12,421 bases of DNA, taken from positions 1 to 12,421 of the forward strand of contig CAYGTS010000076.1 of the NCBI GenBank assembly GCA_964352905.1. The letters run 5' to 3'. Within the stretch, counting starts at the first letter, position 1, and every line of letters starts with the position of its first letter. Of this stretch, positions 1 through 6,561 are shown one piece after another. The notes beneath the pieces were generated by a model. The model did not search any database. It saw only the letters and a program-made list of their open reading frames with translations, and was not told where the DNA came from. Source of the DNA: CAYGTS01 sp964352905 (lineage in GTDB: Bacteria; Pseudomonadota; Gammaproteobacteria; JAHCLG01). The position numbers were made by a program, and so were the translations under genes.

Positions 1-8
1 CTGCCACT

Positions 9-57
9 AACTCCTGGATTGCTTCACTTCGTTCGCAACGACGGAGATCCTGTCTTA
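9..57. repeat. Dispersed intergenic repeat fragment (GGATTGCTTC.. type)
   Basis: This stretch reads CCTGGATTGCTTCACTTCG followed by a TTCGCAACGACGG segment. It has short inverted matches (TTGC..GCAA and GGAT..ATCC) and no coding frame. I recall similar 'GCGAAGCAATCC' motifs as multicopy intergenic repeats in many bacterial genomes, including intracellular ones; that resemblance is from memory and not tested. Only one copy is in this window, so the repeat call is an inference. Confidence 0.4.
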
Positions 58-134
58 TACATAGCTTCTCCAATATATAAATAACGTCCCGGTAAAATCC
101 TATTGTGTCATTTTACACATTTTAATTTCGTGGG

Positions 135-164
135 AATTCACAATTAAATTTATTGAATAGTTAC
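135..164 (-). repeat. Terminal fragment of family A repeat
   Basis: These 30 bases match the right end of the complete family A element (4122-4148), sharing AATTCACA.TTAA.TTTA.TGA and a final GTTAC, with three substitutions and a 3-nt length difference. Read on the minus strand the fragment starts GTAACTATTCA, identical to the first 11 bases of the left end of the complete element (3973-3983). Similarity stops leftward of about 135, so this is either a solo end or a related element with a different core. It overlaps the last codons of the thioesterase gene. Confidence 0.6.
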
Positions 165-683
165 TCCTTTTTTAACCTTTGTTAAAATTTTCCAGTGATC
201 GATCACGTTATGCGTCATATGTGCTTCGTCTTCTACACCTATTTCTTTCAATATTGCAAGTGTAGGAATTTTTTTGCCCTTTACCATGAATAGCGTTTTA
301 ATCAAAATGGTTGCAAAAAGTTTGTCGCCTTTTTCAAAACGATGCTCGATGTAAATATATTTTTCATCAAAAGCAATCACTTGACTACTGACTTGAAATT
401 TTTGCCAAGGCTTAATTGGCTTAATAAAGGTGACTTCACAGCCGAGTAAGACCGGTAACCATTTTTTTTTCATGACTGTTTTTAACATGCCTGCTTTAGC
501 AATTAGCCAAATGCGACTCAAGTCAGCTAACGCAAGATAACGTGCATTGGTTAAATGAAAGTTAATATCACAATCAAAGGGCCAAGCACGAAAAGTAGTG
601 ATAACCGGATCGGTGAAATGCAAAGATTTTTTTGTAAACCAAGATTGTAACATTATGCGTATTAAGCGAAAATATAAGTTCAT
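150..683 (-). CDS. Hotdog-fold acyl-CoA thioesterase-like protein (THEM6/4HBT_2 type)
   Basis: This is a 177-residue protein resembling the thioesterase-like (4HBT_2, THEM6/YbgC-related) hotdog family. The central helix motif is visible as FRAWPFDCDINFHLTNARYL (about 32-51), with the Asp-x-x-x-H-x-x-N arrangement typical of the family, followed by alternating beta strands (VTFIKPIKPWQKFQV, YIYIEHRF). The likely role is hydrolysis of an acyl-CoA or related thioester; the substrate cannot be read from sequence. The ribosome site (AGGGAGA on the minus strand, 688-694) overlaps the TAG stop of the upstream pyrC', so the gene is probably translated as the last member of the pyrimidine operon. Its C-terminal residues V-T-I-Q and the TAA stop are encoded by the end of a family A repeat (135-164), so the original tail may have been replaced. 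The family assignment is fairly secure, the biological role is not. Confidence 0.85.
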   Translation of the reverse strand: MNLYFRLIRIMLQSWFTKKSLHFTDPVITTFRAWPFDCDINFHLTNARYLALADLSRIWLIAKAGMLKTVMKKKWLPVLLGCEVTFIKPIKPWQKFQVSSQVIAFDEKYIYIEHRFEKGDKLFATILIKTLFMVKGKKIPTLAILKEIGVEDEAHMTHNVIDHWKILTKVKKGVTIQ

Positions 684-692
684 TTTATCTCC

Positions 693-1958
693 CTATTTAC
701 AGGCAAGCGGTATTCCCTTAAAAATTGTCATTACTACTTTACCCCATAATTCCCAATCTTCAAAAGGCGTTAAATAATCGTTAGTAACGAGCGTATCATT
801 ACTAACGGTAAAACGGTAATCAGGATCGAAAATACAAATATCAGCTTGTGATCCAACTTTTAAATTGCCAACTTCTTTCTCCAAGCATTTAGCAGGATGA
901 GCTGTAATTAATGCTAACGTATCCATTAAGGATAATTTTAACTCTTTACCTAAGCGTAAGGTTAAGGGTAAGAGTAATTCAAAATTCATACATCCTGTTT
1001 TACTTGTCGCAAAGGTTGCCAGTTTATCATCAGGGCTTAACTGAGTATGTGAAGAAGTAATAACGGTAATCACTTTTTTCTTGACCGCCTCGCGCAGGGC
1101 ATTTTGATCGGTTATGCCACGCAAGGGTGGTTGTATATGACAAAGTGGATTACCATTTTCACAATCAATCTCAGTCAAGAAATGATGAATGATGCTACTA
1201 TCAGCAGTAACTGTGATACCTTTTTGCTGTGCCTGTTGAATTAGTGCAATGCCTTGGTAGGTGGTAACTTGGCTAAAATGAATTTTAACACCATAAGTTT
1301 CGGCAAATAATACATGCTTTGCAATCGATAGTGTTTCTGCTAAAGCGGGAATACCACTAAATCCCCATTTTGAACTCACTTCGCCTTGATGAATAGCTAC
1401 ATCTTGTGAAAGATCGTAATCTTGTGGATAAATCACTAAGCGTAAATTAAACGTTGCCAAGTATTGATAAAGGCGATCGAGAAATTGATTGTTAGTTACA
1501 TCATATTGTCCTGTGGTAAACAAGGTAATAGCGTGCTCTGCAAAGGTGGCACACTCAGTTAATTGTTGAGCGTGGCAAGCAACACTCGTTGCAGCAATGG
1601 GAAAAATATTTGCAGTATTTATTTGATCAACAAGATAATGCAAATGATTTAAGGAAATATGATTATCTAACATGGGTTCCACAAAAGGAGGAATAGCGAT
1701 GCTGGTAATGCCGCCATGGTTAGCTTGGTGTAAAAAAGTATTTAATTGCTTATTTGTCAGGTTTATTGGATTGGCATAAAGATCAACTAAGCCAGGACAA
1801 ACGATTTTATTACTCGCATCAATTATTTGATCGGCTGTAAAGTTACTGGGCTTTATATCAAGGCTTAAAACTTTATCATCAGCAATATAAAGATCAGCAA
1901 CTTTATCGAACTGCTGCGATGGATCAATAACGCGGCCATTGCTCACTATTATTTTCAT
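693..1958 (-). CDS. pyrC': Inactive dihydroorotase homologue, ATCase partner subunit (PyrC')
   Basis: This 421-residue protein has the amidohydrolase/class I dihydroorotase fold, seen in VDLYIADDKV near the N-terminus, IVCPGLVDL (52-60) at the start of the barrel, and a C-terminal AHPAKCLEKEVGNLKVGSQA block. The zinc ligands of active enzymes are missing. The HxH after PGLVDL is Y61-x-N63. The His of the usual HCED segment aligns with Y177 (IYPQD). The Asp of DHAPH aligns with S303 (SSHTQ). H227 (IHFSQ) remains. In Pseudomonas such a protein (PyrC') does not catalyse but holds aspartate transcarbamoylase in a dodecamer, and I infer the same here. The ATG overlaps the pyrB stop by 4 nt, fitting translational coupling and a fixed subunit ratio. 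A separate functional dihydroorotase must be encoded elsewhere if the cell makes pyrimidines. Confidence 0.9.
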   Translation of the reverse strand: MKIIVSNGRVIDPSQQFDKVADLYIADDKVLSLDIKPSNFTADQIIDASNKIVCPGLVDLYANPINLTNKQLNTFLHQANHGGITSIAIPPFVEPMLDNHISLNHLHYLVDQINTANIFPIAATSVACHAQQLTECATFAEHAITLFTTGQYDVTNNQFLDRLYQYLATFNLRLVIYPQDYDLSQDVAIHQGEVSSKWGFSGIPALAETLSIAKHVLFAETYGVKIHFSQVTTYQGIALIQQAQQKGITVTADSSIIHHFLTEIDCENGNPLCHIQPPLRGITDQNALREAVKKKVITVITSSHTQLSPDDKLATFATSKTGCMNFELLLPLTLRLGKELKLSLMDTLALITAHPAKCLEKEVGNLKVGSQADICIFDPDYRFTVSNDTLVTNDYLTPFEDWELWGKVVMTIFKGIPLACK

Positions 1959-2920
1959 GATAAACCCGCTTGTTTTACTAACATTGCCATCACGGCCATG
2001 CGCACGGCGGTGCCATTTTTAACTTGATCAAGAATCACGGCATTTTTACTATCAGCAACTGTAGATGAAATTTCCACGCCGCGATTCATGGGACCAGGAT
2101 GCATGATTAAAACATCAGGTTTGCTGTTCGCTAAGTTAGTTTCATTTAAGCCGTAAAAACGATGATACTCAGCAAAGCTTGGTAACAAAGCATGTTGCAT
2201 GCGTTCTTGTTGCAAACGCAGGGTTACAATGACATCGGCATCTTGCACAGCTGGTTTAATCTGATGAAAAACTTGCACGCCTAACACATTGCTATGCGCA
2301 GGTAAAAGTGTTTTAGGGCCAACAATTCTAATTTCGGCAACACCAAGTAAATGTAAGGCAAAAATCAGTGAGCGCGCGACACGAGAATGCTTGATGTCAC
2401 CTACAATACAAACACAAAGATTATGCCAATCTGGTTTGTGCTCTTGGATGGTGTAAACATCGAGCAGGGCTTGCGTAGGATGTTCATGCGTACCATCGCC
2501 GGCATTGATGATAGCTGCTATATTGGGAAGGCGATGTACCAAAAAATGTTGAATGGCAGTAAGATTATGACGGATCACAAATAGATCAATTGGCATTTGG
2601 TGTAGTGTTTTAAAATTATCAAGGAGACTTTCACCTTTTTGAGTTGAAGAAGTTGCTACATTAAAATTTAAAACATCGGCACCTAAATTTTGTGCGGCCA
2701 GAGTGAAACTTGAAGTTGTGCGAGTTGAGTTTTCAAAAAAAACATTAGCGACTGATTTGTTCTTGAGTAAAGAATTAGCAACGATGTTTTTCCGGTGATC
2801 AAAAAAAGTTTTAGTGCTTTCAATCAAAGTAAGGATCGTTTCTCGTTTGAGATTTTCAATTGCCAGTAAATGTCTTAGGTTACCATTGCTATCATACTGT
2901 AAATTTTCACCAGTGATCAT
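1955..2920 (-). CDS. pyrB: Aspartate carbamoyltransferase catalytic subunit
   Basis: PyrB condenses carbamoyl phosphate with L-aspartate to give N-carbamoyl-aspartate, the committed step of pyrimidine synthesis. The 321-residue protein has the carbamoyl-phosphate motif FFENSTRTTSSF (61-72, with S65-T66-R67-T68), the second-site motif GDGTHEHPTQALLD (141-154), and the aspartate-domain motif MHPGPMNRGVE (273-283). The N-terminus aligns well with Pseudomonas-type PyrB (L-R-H-x-L near residue 18), which supports the start at 2920; AGGA at 2927-2930 is a suitable ribosome site. The first 14 nt overlap the end of ruvX, and the stop overlaps the start of pyrC'. No pyrI regulatory subunit is present, consistent with the class of ATCase that pairs with inactive PyrC'. 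Confidence 0.97.
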   Translation of the reverse strand: MITGENLQYDSNGNLRHLLAIENLKRETILTLIESTKTFFDHRKNIVANSLLKNKSVANVFFENSTRTTSSFTLAAQNLGADVLNFNVATSSTQKGESLLDNFKTLHQMPIDLFVIRHNLTAIQHFLVHRLPNIAAIINAGDGTHEHPTQALLDVYTIQEHKPDWHNLCVCIVGDIKHSRVARSLIFALHLLGVAEIRIVGPKTLLPAHSNVLGVQVFHQIKPAVQDADVIVTLRLQQERMQHALLPSFAEYHRFYGLNETNLANSKPDVLIMHPGPMNRGVEISSTVADSKNAVILDQVKNGTAVRMAVMAMLVKQAGLS

Positions 2921-3332
2921 CGCTTATCCTATTTTGTAACCAAGACTCTAAGATATATTTAGCCGCTAAGCTATCAACTTCTTGTTTGCTAAAACGAGTT
3001 TTTTGTGATTTTAATTCCTCTTTAGCAACAAAGGAAGTCAATTTTTCATCGATTTGGAAAACCGGCAATTGATAGCGTTGCTGCAAACGCTCAGCAAATT
3101 GTAAGGCTTTTTCTGTAATAGCAGTGATTTGATCTTGCATATCATAAGGAATGCCTACAACAAAACCTTGCGGATTCCATTGCTTAATGAGGGTTTCTAA
3201 CTCGCGCCAATTAGGCTCCCCCTCATTGGCTGTAATGATTCCTAGCGTGTTTGCAGTGCAGGTTACAGTTTGTCCCACGGCAACGCCAATTTTTTTGGTA
3301 CCAAAATCAAGGCCTAACCATGTTTCAGACAT
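2907..3332 (-). CDS. ruvX: Pre-16S rRNA nuclease YqgF/RuvX
   Basis: This is a 141-residue RNase H-fold protein of the YqgF family, now known as the nuclease that trims the 5' end of pre-16S rRNA; older annotations call it a putative Holliday junction resolvase. Catalytic acidic residues are visible: D9 in LGLDFGTKKIGVAVG, E96 in DEKLTS, and D120 in EVDSLAAKYILESWL. The VVGIPYDM segment (58-65) matches the usual VVGLP strand. Length is normal for the family. The start shares one base with the yqgE stop (TAATG junction), and the C-terminal coding sequence overlaps pyrB by 14 nt, so the three are almost certainly co-transcribed. This order is typical of gammaproteobacteria. Confidence 0.95.
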   Translation of the reverse strand: MSETWLGLDFGTKKIGVAVGQTVTCTANTLGIITANEGEPNWRELETLIKQWNPQGFVVGIPYDMQDQITAITEKALQFAERLQQRYQLPVFQIDEKLTSFVAKEELKSQKTRFSKQEVDSLAAKYILESWLQNRISDDHW

Positions 3333-3904
3333 TAGGCATGCCCAATATCATTAGAGAGGTGGGAAAGATCAATGCCAATTGTAGCAACCGCTGCATTCCA
3401 ACGCTCTTCTATCGGCTTTTCGAATAAAATTTTGGCATCAGCGGGCATGTTGATCCAACAATTCTGCTTTAATTCTTCTTCGAGTTGCCCAGCTTCCCAG
3501 CCAGCATAACCGAGTGAAATAAAACTCTTTTGCGGGCCTTTCCCGGCCGCCATATCAATTAGAATATCTTTCGAGGTTGTCACCGCAACTTCCTTGGAGG
3601 TTTGGAAAGTCGATTGCCAAGCAGTCGCACTAGGCTCATGTAAAATAAAGCCTTGTTCAGGACCAACGGGGCCGCCTGCAAAAATAGGCTGTTGGTTTAA
3701 GAGCGGATCATCGCTTTCAATCGCCATTTGTTGGAAAATATCACCAAGCAAGATGTGCATGGGGCGGTTAATGATGATACCCATGGCGCCTTTTTCTGTG
3801 TGCTCACAAATATAAGTTACCGTGCGATAAAAAATGGGATCATCCAAATTGGGCATGGCGATCAGAAATTGGTTGGCCAGAGAATTCATAGAGTTATTCA
3901 TCAT
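3332..3904 (-). CDS. yqgE: YqgE/AlgH family protein (DUF179)
   Basis: This 190-residue protein belongs to the YqgE/AlgH family (DUF179). Family blocks are FYRTVTYICEHTEKGAMGIIINRP (starting near residue 25), PIFAGGPVGPEQGFILH, and ISLGYAGWEAGQLEEEL. The biochemical role of the family is not established; AlgH of Pseudomonas was described as an alginate regulator, and the gene is regularly linked to ruvX. It is the first gene of the minus-strand operon. The start is uncertain: three ATGs lie at 3904, 3901 and 3889, and none has a clear Shine-Dalgarno sequence, since the preceding sequence is an AT-rich stretch. Family proteins usually begin close to the LANQFLIAMP segment, which is compatible with any of them. 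A 22-bp near-palindrome lies 26 nt upstream. Confidence 0.94.
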   Translation of the reverse strand: MMNNSMNSLANQFLIAMPNLDDPIFYRTVTYICEHTEKGAMGIIINRPMHILLGDIFQQMAIESDDPLLNQQPIFAGGPVGPEQGFILHEPSATAWQSTFQTSKEVAVTTSKDILIDMAAGKGPQKSFISLGYAGWEAGQLEEELKQNCWINMPADAKILFEKPIEERWNAAVATIGIDLSHLSNDIGHA

Positions 3905-3929
3905 ATTTTAACGATTCTGTATTATGAAT

Positions 3930-3951
3930 AGTATAGTTTATAAAATATACT
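3930..3951. promoter_or_regulatory. 22-bp near-perfect palindrome upstream of yqgE (possible operator/promoter)
   Basis: The outer arms are AGTATA and TATACT, and the inner part (GTTTATAAAA) is also symmetrical. Twenty of 22 positions are self-complementary; the two mismatched positions are one symmetrical pair, the 7th and 16th bases. The TATACT-like hexamers could serve as a -10 box on either strand, but no good -35 partner is seen. The position, 26 nt before yqgE and next to a MITE, would suit an operator for the ruvX-pyrB operon. Function is inferred; AT-rich palindromes can arise by chance. Confidence 0.35.
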
Positions 3952-3972
3952 CTATTTTGTCTAAGAAATAAC

Positions 3973-4148
3973 GTAACTATTCACCCTGTGGATGGGAACG
4001 CCCATATTTGGGCTAAAAACAGCGAAAATCTTTTATCGAAATGCTCATGTATAACTCATACACTGCGCTTTCTCAAAAATATTTTCGCTGTTTTTATCGC
4101 CAAATCTGAACGTTCTTGGTAAATTCACAGTTAAGTTTACTGAGTTAC
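3973..4148. mobile_element. Complete 176-bp MITE-like element, family A
   Basis: The element begins GTAACT and ends AGTTAC, so the terminal six bases are inverted repeats. It is flanked by GAAATAAC (3965-3972) and AAAATAAC (4149-4156), an 8-bp direct repeat matching at 7 of 8 positions, as expected for a target-site duplication. Inside, a long imperfect inverted repeat pairs 3996-4029 with 4081-4115, with a perfect 15-bp core (AAAAACAGCGAAAAT at 4015-4029 against 4081-4095). There is no significant reading frame, so it would need a transposase in trans. GTAA-type ends and 8-bp duplications are features of the IS66 group; this is a hint only. Partial copies are seen at 135-164 and 12391-12419. 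Confidence 0.75.
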
Positions 4149-4213
4149 AAAATAACAATAAACAAAAAGGCTACTGTTTTATGCTGATTGCTGTAAAATA
4201 GCCAGCTAAATTC

Positions 4214-4265
4214 TATAGGAATTACGATAAACTTCGTCTTTTTGGCTGTAGCTTTGTTGCAAATC
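4214..4265 (+). repeat. Solo left arm of family B repeat upstream of pckA
   Basis: These 52 bases match 9741-9792 at 50 positions, differing only at the eighth base (A for C) and in AAACTTCG against AAACGTCG. The second half of the element, present upstream of gdhA, is absent here, so this copy is truncated. It contains a TTGCAA hexamer near its right end that could act as a -35 box for pckA. Confidence 0.85.
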
Positions 4266-4284
4266 CTACTCTAATTGCTATTGA
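4257..4284 (+). promoter_or_regulatory. Possible sigma70-type promoter of pckA
   Basis: TTGCAA (4257-4262) and TATTGA (4279-4284) are separated by 16 nt and lie 28 nt before the pckA start. The -35 hexamer belongs to the family B repeat arm, so the repeat may have supplied part of the promoter. Match to consensus is moderate and the call is tentative. Confidence 0.3.
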
Positions 4285-4311
4285 TAGCCTGGGAAAATAG
4301 GAGAGAGCTTT

Positions 4312-5868
4312 ATGCAAACCGATCGCTACGCTAATCTTGCCATAGCGCATGCAAATTTAAGTGCGAATGAACTCGTTCAGTACGCAATAAGGCGTAATGA
4401 AGCAATGTTATCCGCTAACCAGGCTATCAGTGCGTATACAGGCGATCGTACTGGGCGTTCCCCAAAAGATCGTTTTATTGTTAAAGATGATATCACGCGT
4501 GATAGTGTGGATTGGGGAGCGGCAAATCAACCGGTTGCGCCTGAAATATTCCAAAAACTATGGGCAAAAGCAGAAGCGTATATCGCAAAAAAAGAACACT
4601 TTATCGCCGATCTGCATGTTGGTGCTGATCCACACTATTCCTTACCGGTTAACGTTATTACCGAACTCGCTTGGCATAATCTGTTTGTGCGTAATTTATT
4701 TATACGAGAAAGTAGCAGTGCAACTGCTTTGCCTGATTGGACTATACTAAATGTCCCAAGCCTCAAAACCGATGCTAAAAAAGATGGAACCCACAGCGAT
4801 GGCACTTTAATTATTAATTTCACTGAGCGTAAAGTGCTACTACTAGGGTTGCTCTATGCGGGTGAAATGAAAAAAGCAATGTTTTCCGTGATGAATTTTT
4901 TAATGCCATCCATGGATGTTCTCCCGATGCATTGCGCCGCAAATAGGGGGGGAAAAGGCGATGTGGCATTATTTTTTGGCTTATCGGGTACCGGTAAAAC
5001 AACGCTTTCTGCTGATCCGTCACGTTATTTAATTGGTGATGATGAGCATGGCTGGCATCGTGATGGCGTTTTTAACTTTGAAGGTGGTTGTTATGCGAAA
5101 TGCATTAATCTATCGCAAGCCAATGAACCGCTAATTTGGGATGCAATTCGCTCAGGTACCATTATGGAAAATGTTGTGCTTAATGAAAACAAAGAGCCTG
5201 ATTTTAGTGACGATAAATTTAGCCAAAATACTCGCGCTGCTTATCCGCGTGAATTTATCGATAAGCGTGTCATAGAAAATCATGCCGGTATACCCAATGC
5301 CGTGATATTTTTATGTTGTGACCTATACGGTGTATTACCGCCGGTTGCCAAGTTAACCGAATTCCAAGCAGCTTATTATTTTTTAAGTGGCTATACAGCG
5401 TTGGTGGGGAGCACCGAAGTTGGTCATGGCACCGAAATTAAACCAACGTTTAGTACGTGCTTTGGTGCGCCTTTTTTTCCGCGTCCGCCGCAAGTGTATG
5501 CGGATTTGTTAATGAAACGTATTGCTGAAAGCAACGCCAATGTTTTTCTTGTGAACACGGGTTGGCAAGGCGGGGGCTATGGTCACGGTGGGCAACGGTT
5601 CAGTATTCCAACCACGCGTGCGATTGTGAGCGCGATTGTTGAAGGTCGTTTAAAGCAAGCTGAATTTGAAAACTATCCTGGTTTTAACTTACAAATTCCG
5701 AAAAAAATTGAAGATGTTGATAGTTCACTGTTATATCCGCAAAAAAATTGGCGCGATCAAAATAACTACAAAGAAAATTGTTTATTGCTCATTAAACAAT
5801 TCCAAGAAAATTTTAAAAAATTTAATGTTGCCAAAGCTATTCAGCAGGCTGGCCCCAAGGAGCTATAG
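4312..5868 (+). CDS. pckA: Phosphoenolpyruvate carboxykinase (ATP)
   Basis: PckA converts oxaloacetate and ATP to phosphoenolpyruvate, CO2 and ADP, the entry step of gluconeogenesis. The 518-residue protein is slightly shorter than the usual 530-540. It shows the ATP-type hallmarks: RTGRSPKDRF (46-55), YAGEMKKAMFSVMN (182-195), MPMHC-like LPMHCAANRG (204-213) with the metal-binding His207, the P-loop GLSGTGKT (223-230), and the metal-binding IGDDEHGW (241-248). YTALVGSTEVG lies further on. The start has AGGAGAG at 4299-4305, six bases upstream. The next gene, yggS, begins 2 nt after the stop. With gdhA downstream in the window it suggests a cell that feeds amino-acid carbon into gluconeogenesis, which is an inference. 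Confidence 0.97.
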   Translation: MQTDRYANLAIAHANLSANELVQYAIRRNEAMLSANQAISAYTGDRTGRSPKDRFIVKDDITRDSVDWGAANQPVAPEIFQKLWAKAEAYIAKKEHFIADLHVGADPHYSLPVNVITELAWHNLFVRNLFIRESSSATALPDWTILNVPSLKTDAKKDGTHSDGTLIINFTERKVLLLGLLYAGEMKKAMFSVMNFLMPSMDVLPMHCAANRGGKGDVALFFGLSGTGKTTLSADPSRYLIGDDEHGWHRDGVFNFEGGCYAKCINLSQANEPLIWDAIRSGTIMENVVLNENKEPDFSDDKFSQNTRAAYPREFIDKRVIENHAGIPNAVIFLCCDLYGVLPPVAKLTEFQAAYYFLSGYTALVGSTEVGHGTEIKPTFSTCFGAPFFPRPPQVYADLLMKRIAESNANVFLVNTGWQGGGYGHGGQRFSIPTTRAIVSAIVEGRLKQAEFENYPGFNLQIPKKIEDVDSSLLYPQKNWRDQNNYKENCLLLIKQFQENFKKFNVAKAIQQAGPKEL

Positions 5869-5870
5869 CA

Positions 5871-6560
5871 TTGCCTGAAAAAGAGAAAATACAGGCTAAC
5901 CTTGCACATATCAAACAAGTATTGCAGAACCTATGCGTAGAGCAAACGGTCAATATTGTAGCTGTGAGTAAAGGGCAGTCTATTGCAAAAATGCAAGCTG
6001 CCATGGAATGTGGATTCTTTAGTTTTGGGGAAAACTATCTTAATGAAGCGCTGATTAAAATCGCACATTTGGCAAATAAACAGATTGATTGGCATTTTAT
6101 CGGGAAAATACAATCTAACAAGACTAAACTGCTAGCAGAAAATTTTAATTGGGTGCAAACTGTTACCAGCAAAAAACAAGCGCAGCGTTTAAATGAACAG
6201 CGTCCTAACACCTTAAAACCTTTGAATGTTTGTATTCAAGTTAATATTGATAACGATAGTGCTAAAGCTGGGTTAGCAGCACAACAAGTGCAAAATTTAG
6301 CAAACTATATTCTCACGTTGCCTCATTTGAAATTGCGCGGGTTAATGACTATAACACAATTTACACAAATTCAAGCACAGCAACTTGCGTCTTTTCAAGC
6401 AATGAAAAATTTATATGATGATTTGAATCAACAAGGTTTTCCCCTGGATACCTTATCAATGGGTATGAGTGATGATTGGCAAATTGCTGTGGCAGCAGGT
6501 AGTAACCTGATCCGCATTGGCACAGCAATTTTTGGTGAAAGAGATAAAAGAGGACCGTAA
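5871..6560 (+). CDS. yggS: YggS/PROSC family pyridoxal phosphate homeostasis protein
   Basis: This is a 229-residue single-domain PLP-binding barrel protein of the YggS/PLPBP family, which buffers pyridoxal phosphate and affects amino-acid and keto-acid balance. The PLP-binding lysine is K34 in VAVSKGQS. Other family blocks are FGENYLNEA, WHFIGKIQSNKTK, CIQVNIDNDSAKAGL, LRGLMTI, LSMGMSDDW, and the phosphate-binding end GSNLIRIGTAIFGER. The start codon is TTG at 5871. It is chosen because AAGGAG at 5857-5862 lies eight bases upstream, overlapping the end of pckA, and because the N-terminus then has normal length. A TTG start may limit expression. It is followed one base later by proC, the usual yggS-proC-yggT order. 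Confidence 0.95.
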   Translation: MPEKEKIQANLAHIKQVLQNLCVEQTVNIVAVSKGQSIAKMQAAMECGFFSFGENYLNEALIKIAHLANKQIDWHFIGKIQSNKTKLLAENFNWVQTVTSKKQAQRLNEQRPNTLKPLNVCIQVNIDNDSAKAGLAAQQVQNLANYILTLPHLKLRGLMTITQFTQIQAQQLASFQAMKNLYDDLNQQGFPLDTLSMGMSDDWQIAVAAGSNLIRIGTAIFGERDKRGP

Positions 6561-6561
6561 G

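Noticed and set aside
99..130. Stem TGTGT...ACACA as terminator of the minus-strand operon
   Set aside because: Only five weak pairs and no following T-run in the minus direction, so no support beyond chance.
3151..3931. Plus-strand reading frames opposite yqgE and ruvX
   Set aside because: They mirror well-conserved minus-strand genes, have no recognisable domains and no convincing ribosome sites.
4160..4204. Hairpin GGCTA...TAGCC between the family A element and the family B arm as a terminator
   Set aside because: The stem is imperfect with a large interior loop and has no T-run, and no transcript is known to need termination there.
4397..5023. Alternative-frame and antisense reading frames within pckA
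   Set aside because: They lie inside a strongly conserved gene, and their translations have no family resemblance.
6517..6561. 15-residue N-terminal extension of ProC
   Set aside because: It overlaps the end of yggS and precedes the nucleotide-binding strand that normally begins the protein; the ATG at 6562 has its own ribosome site.
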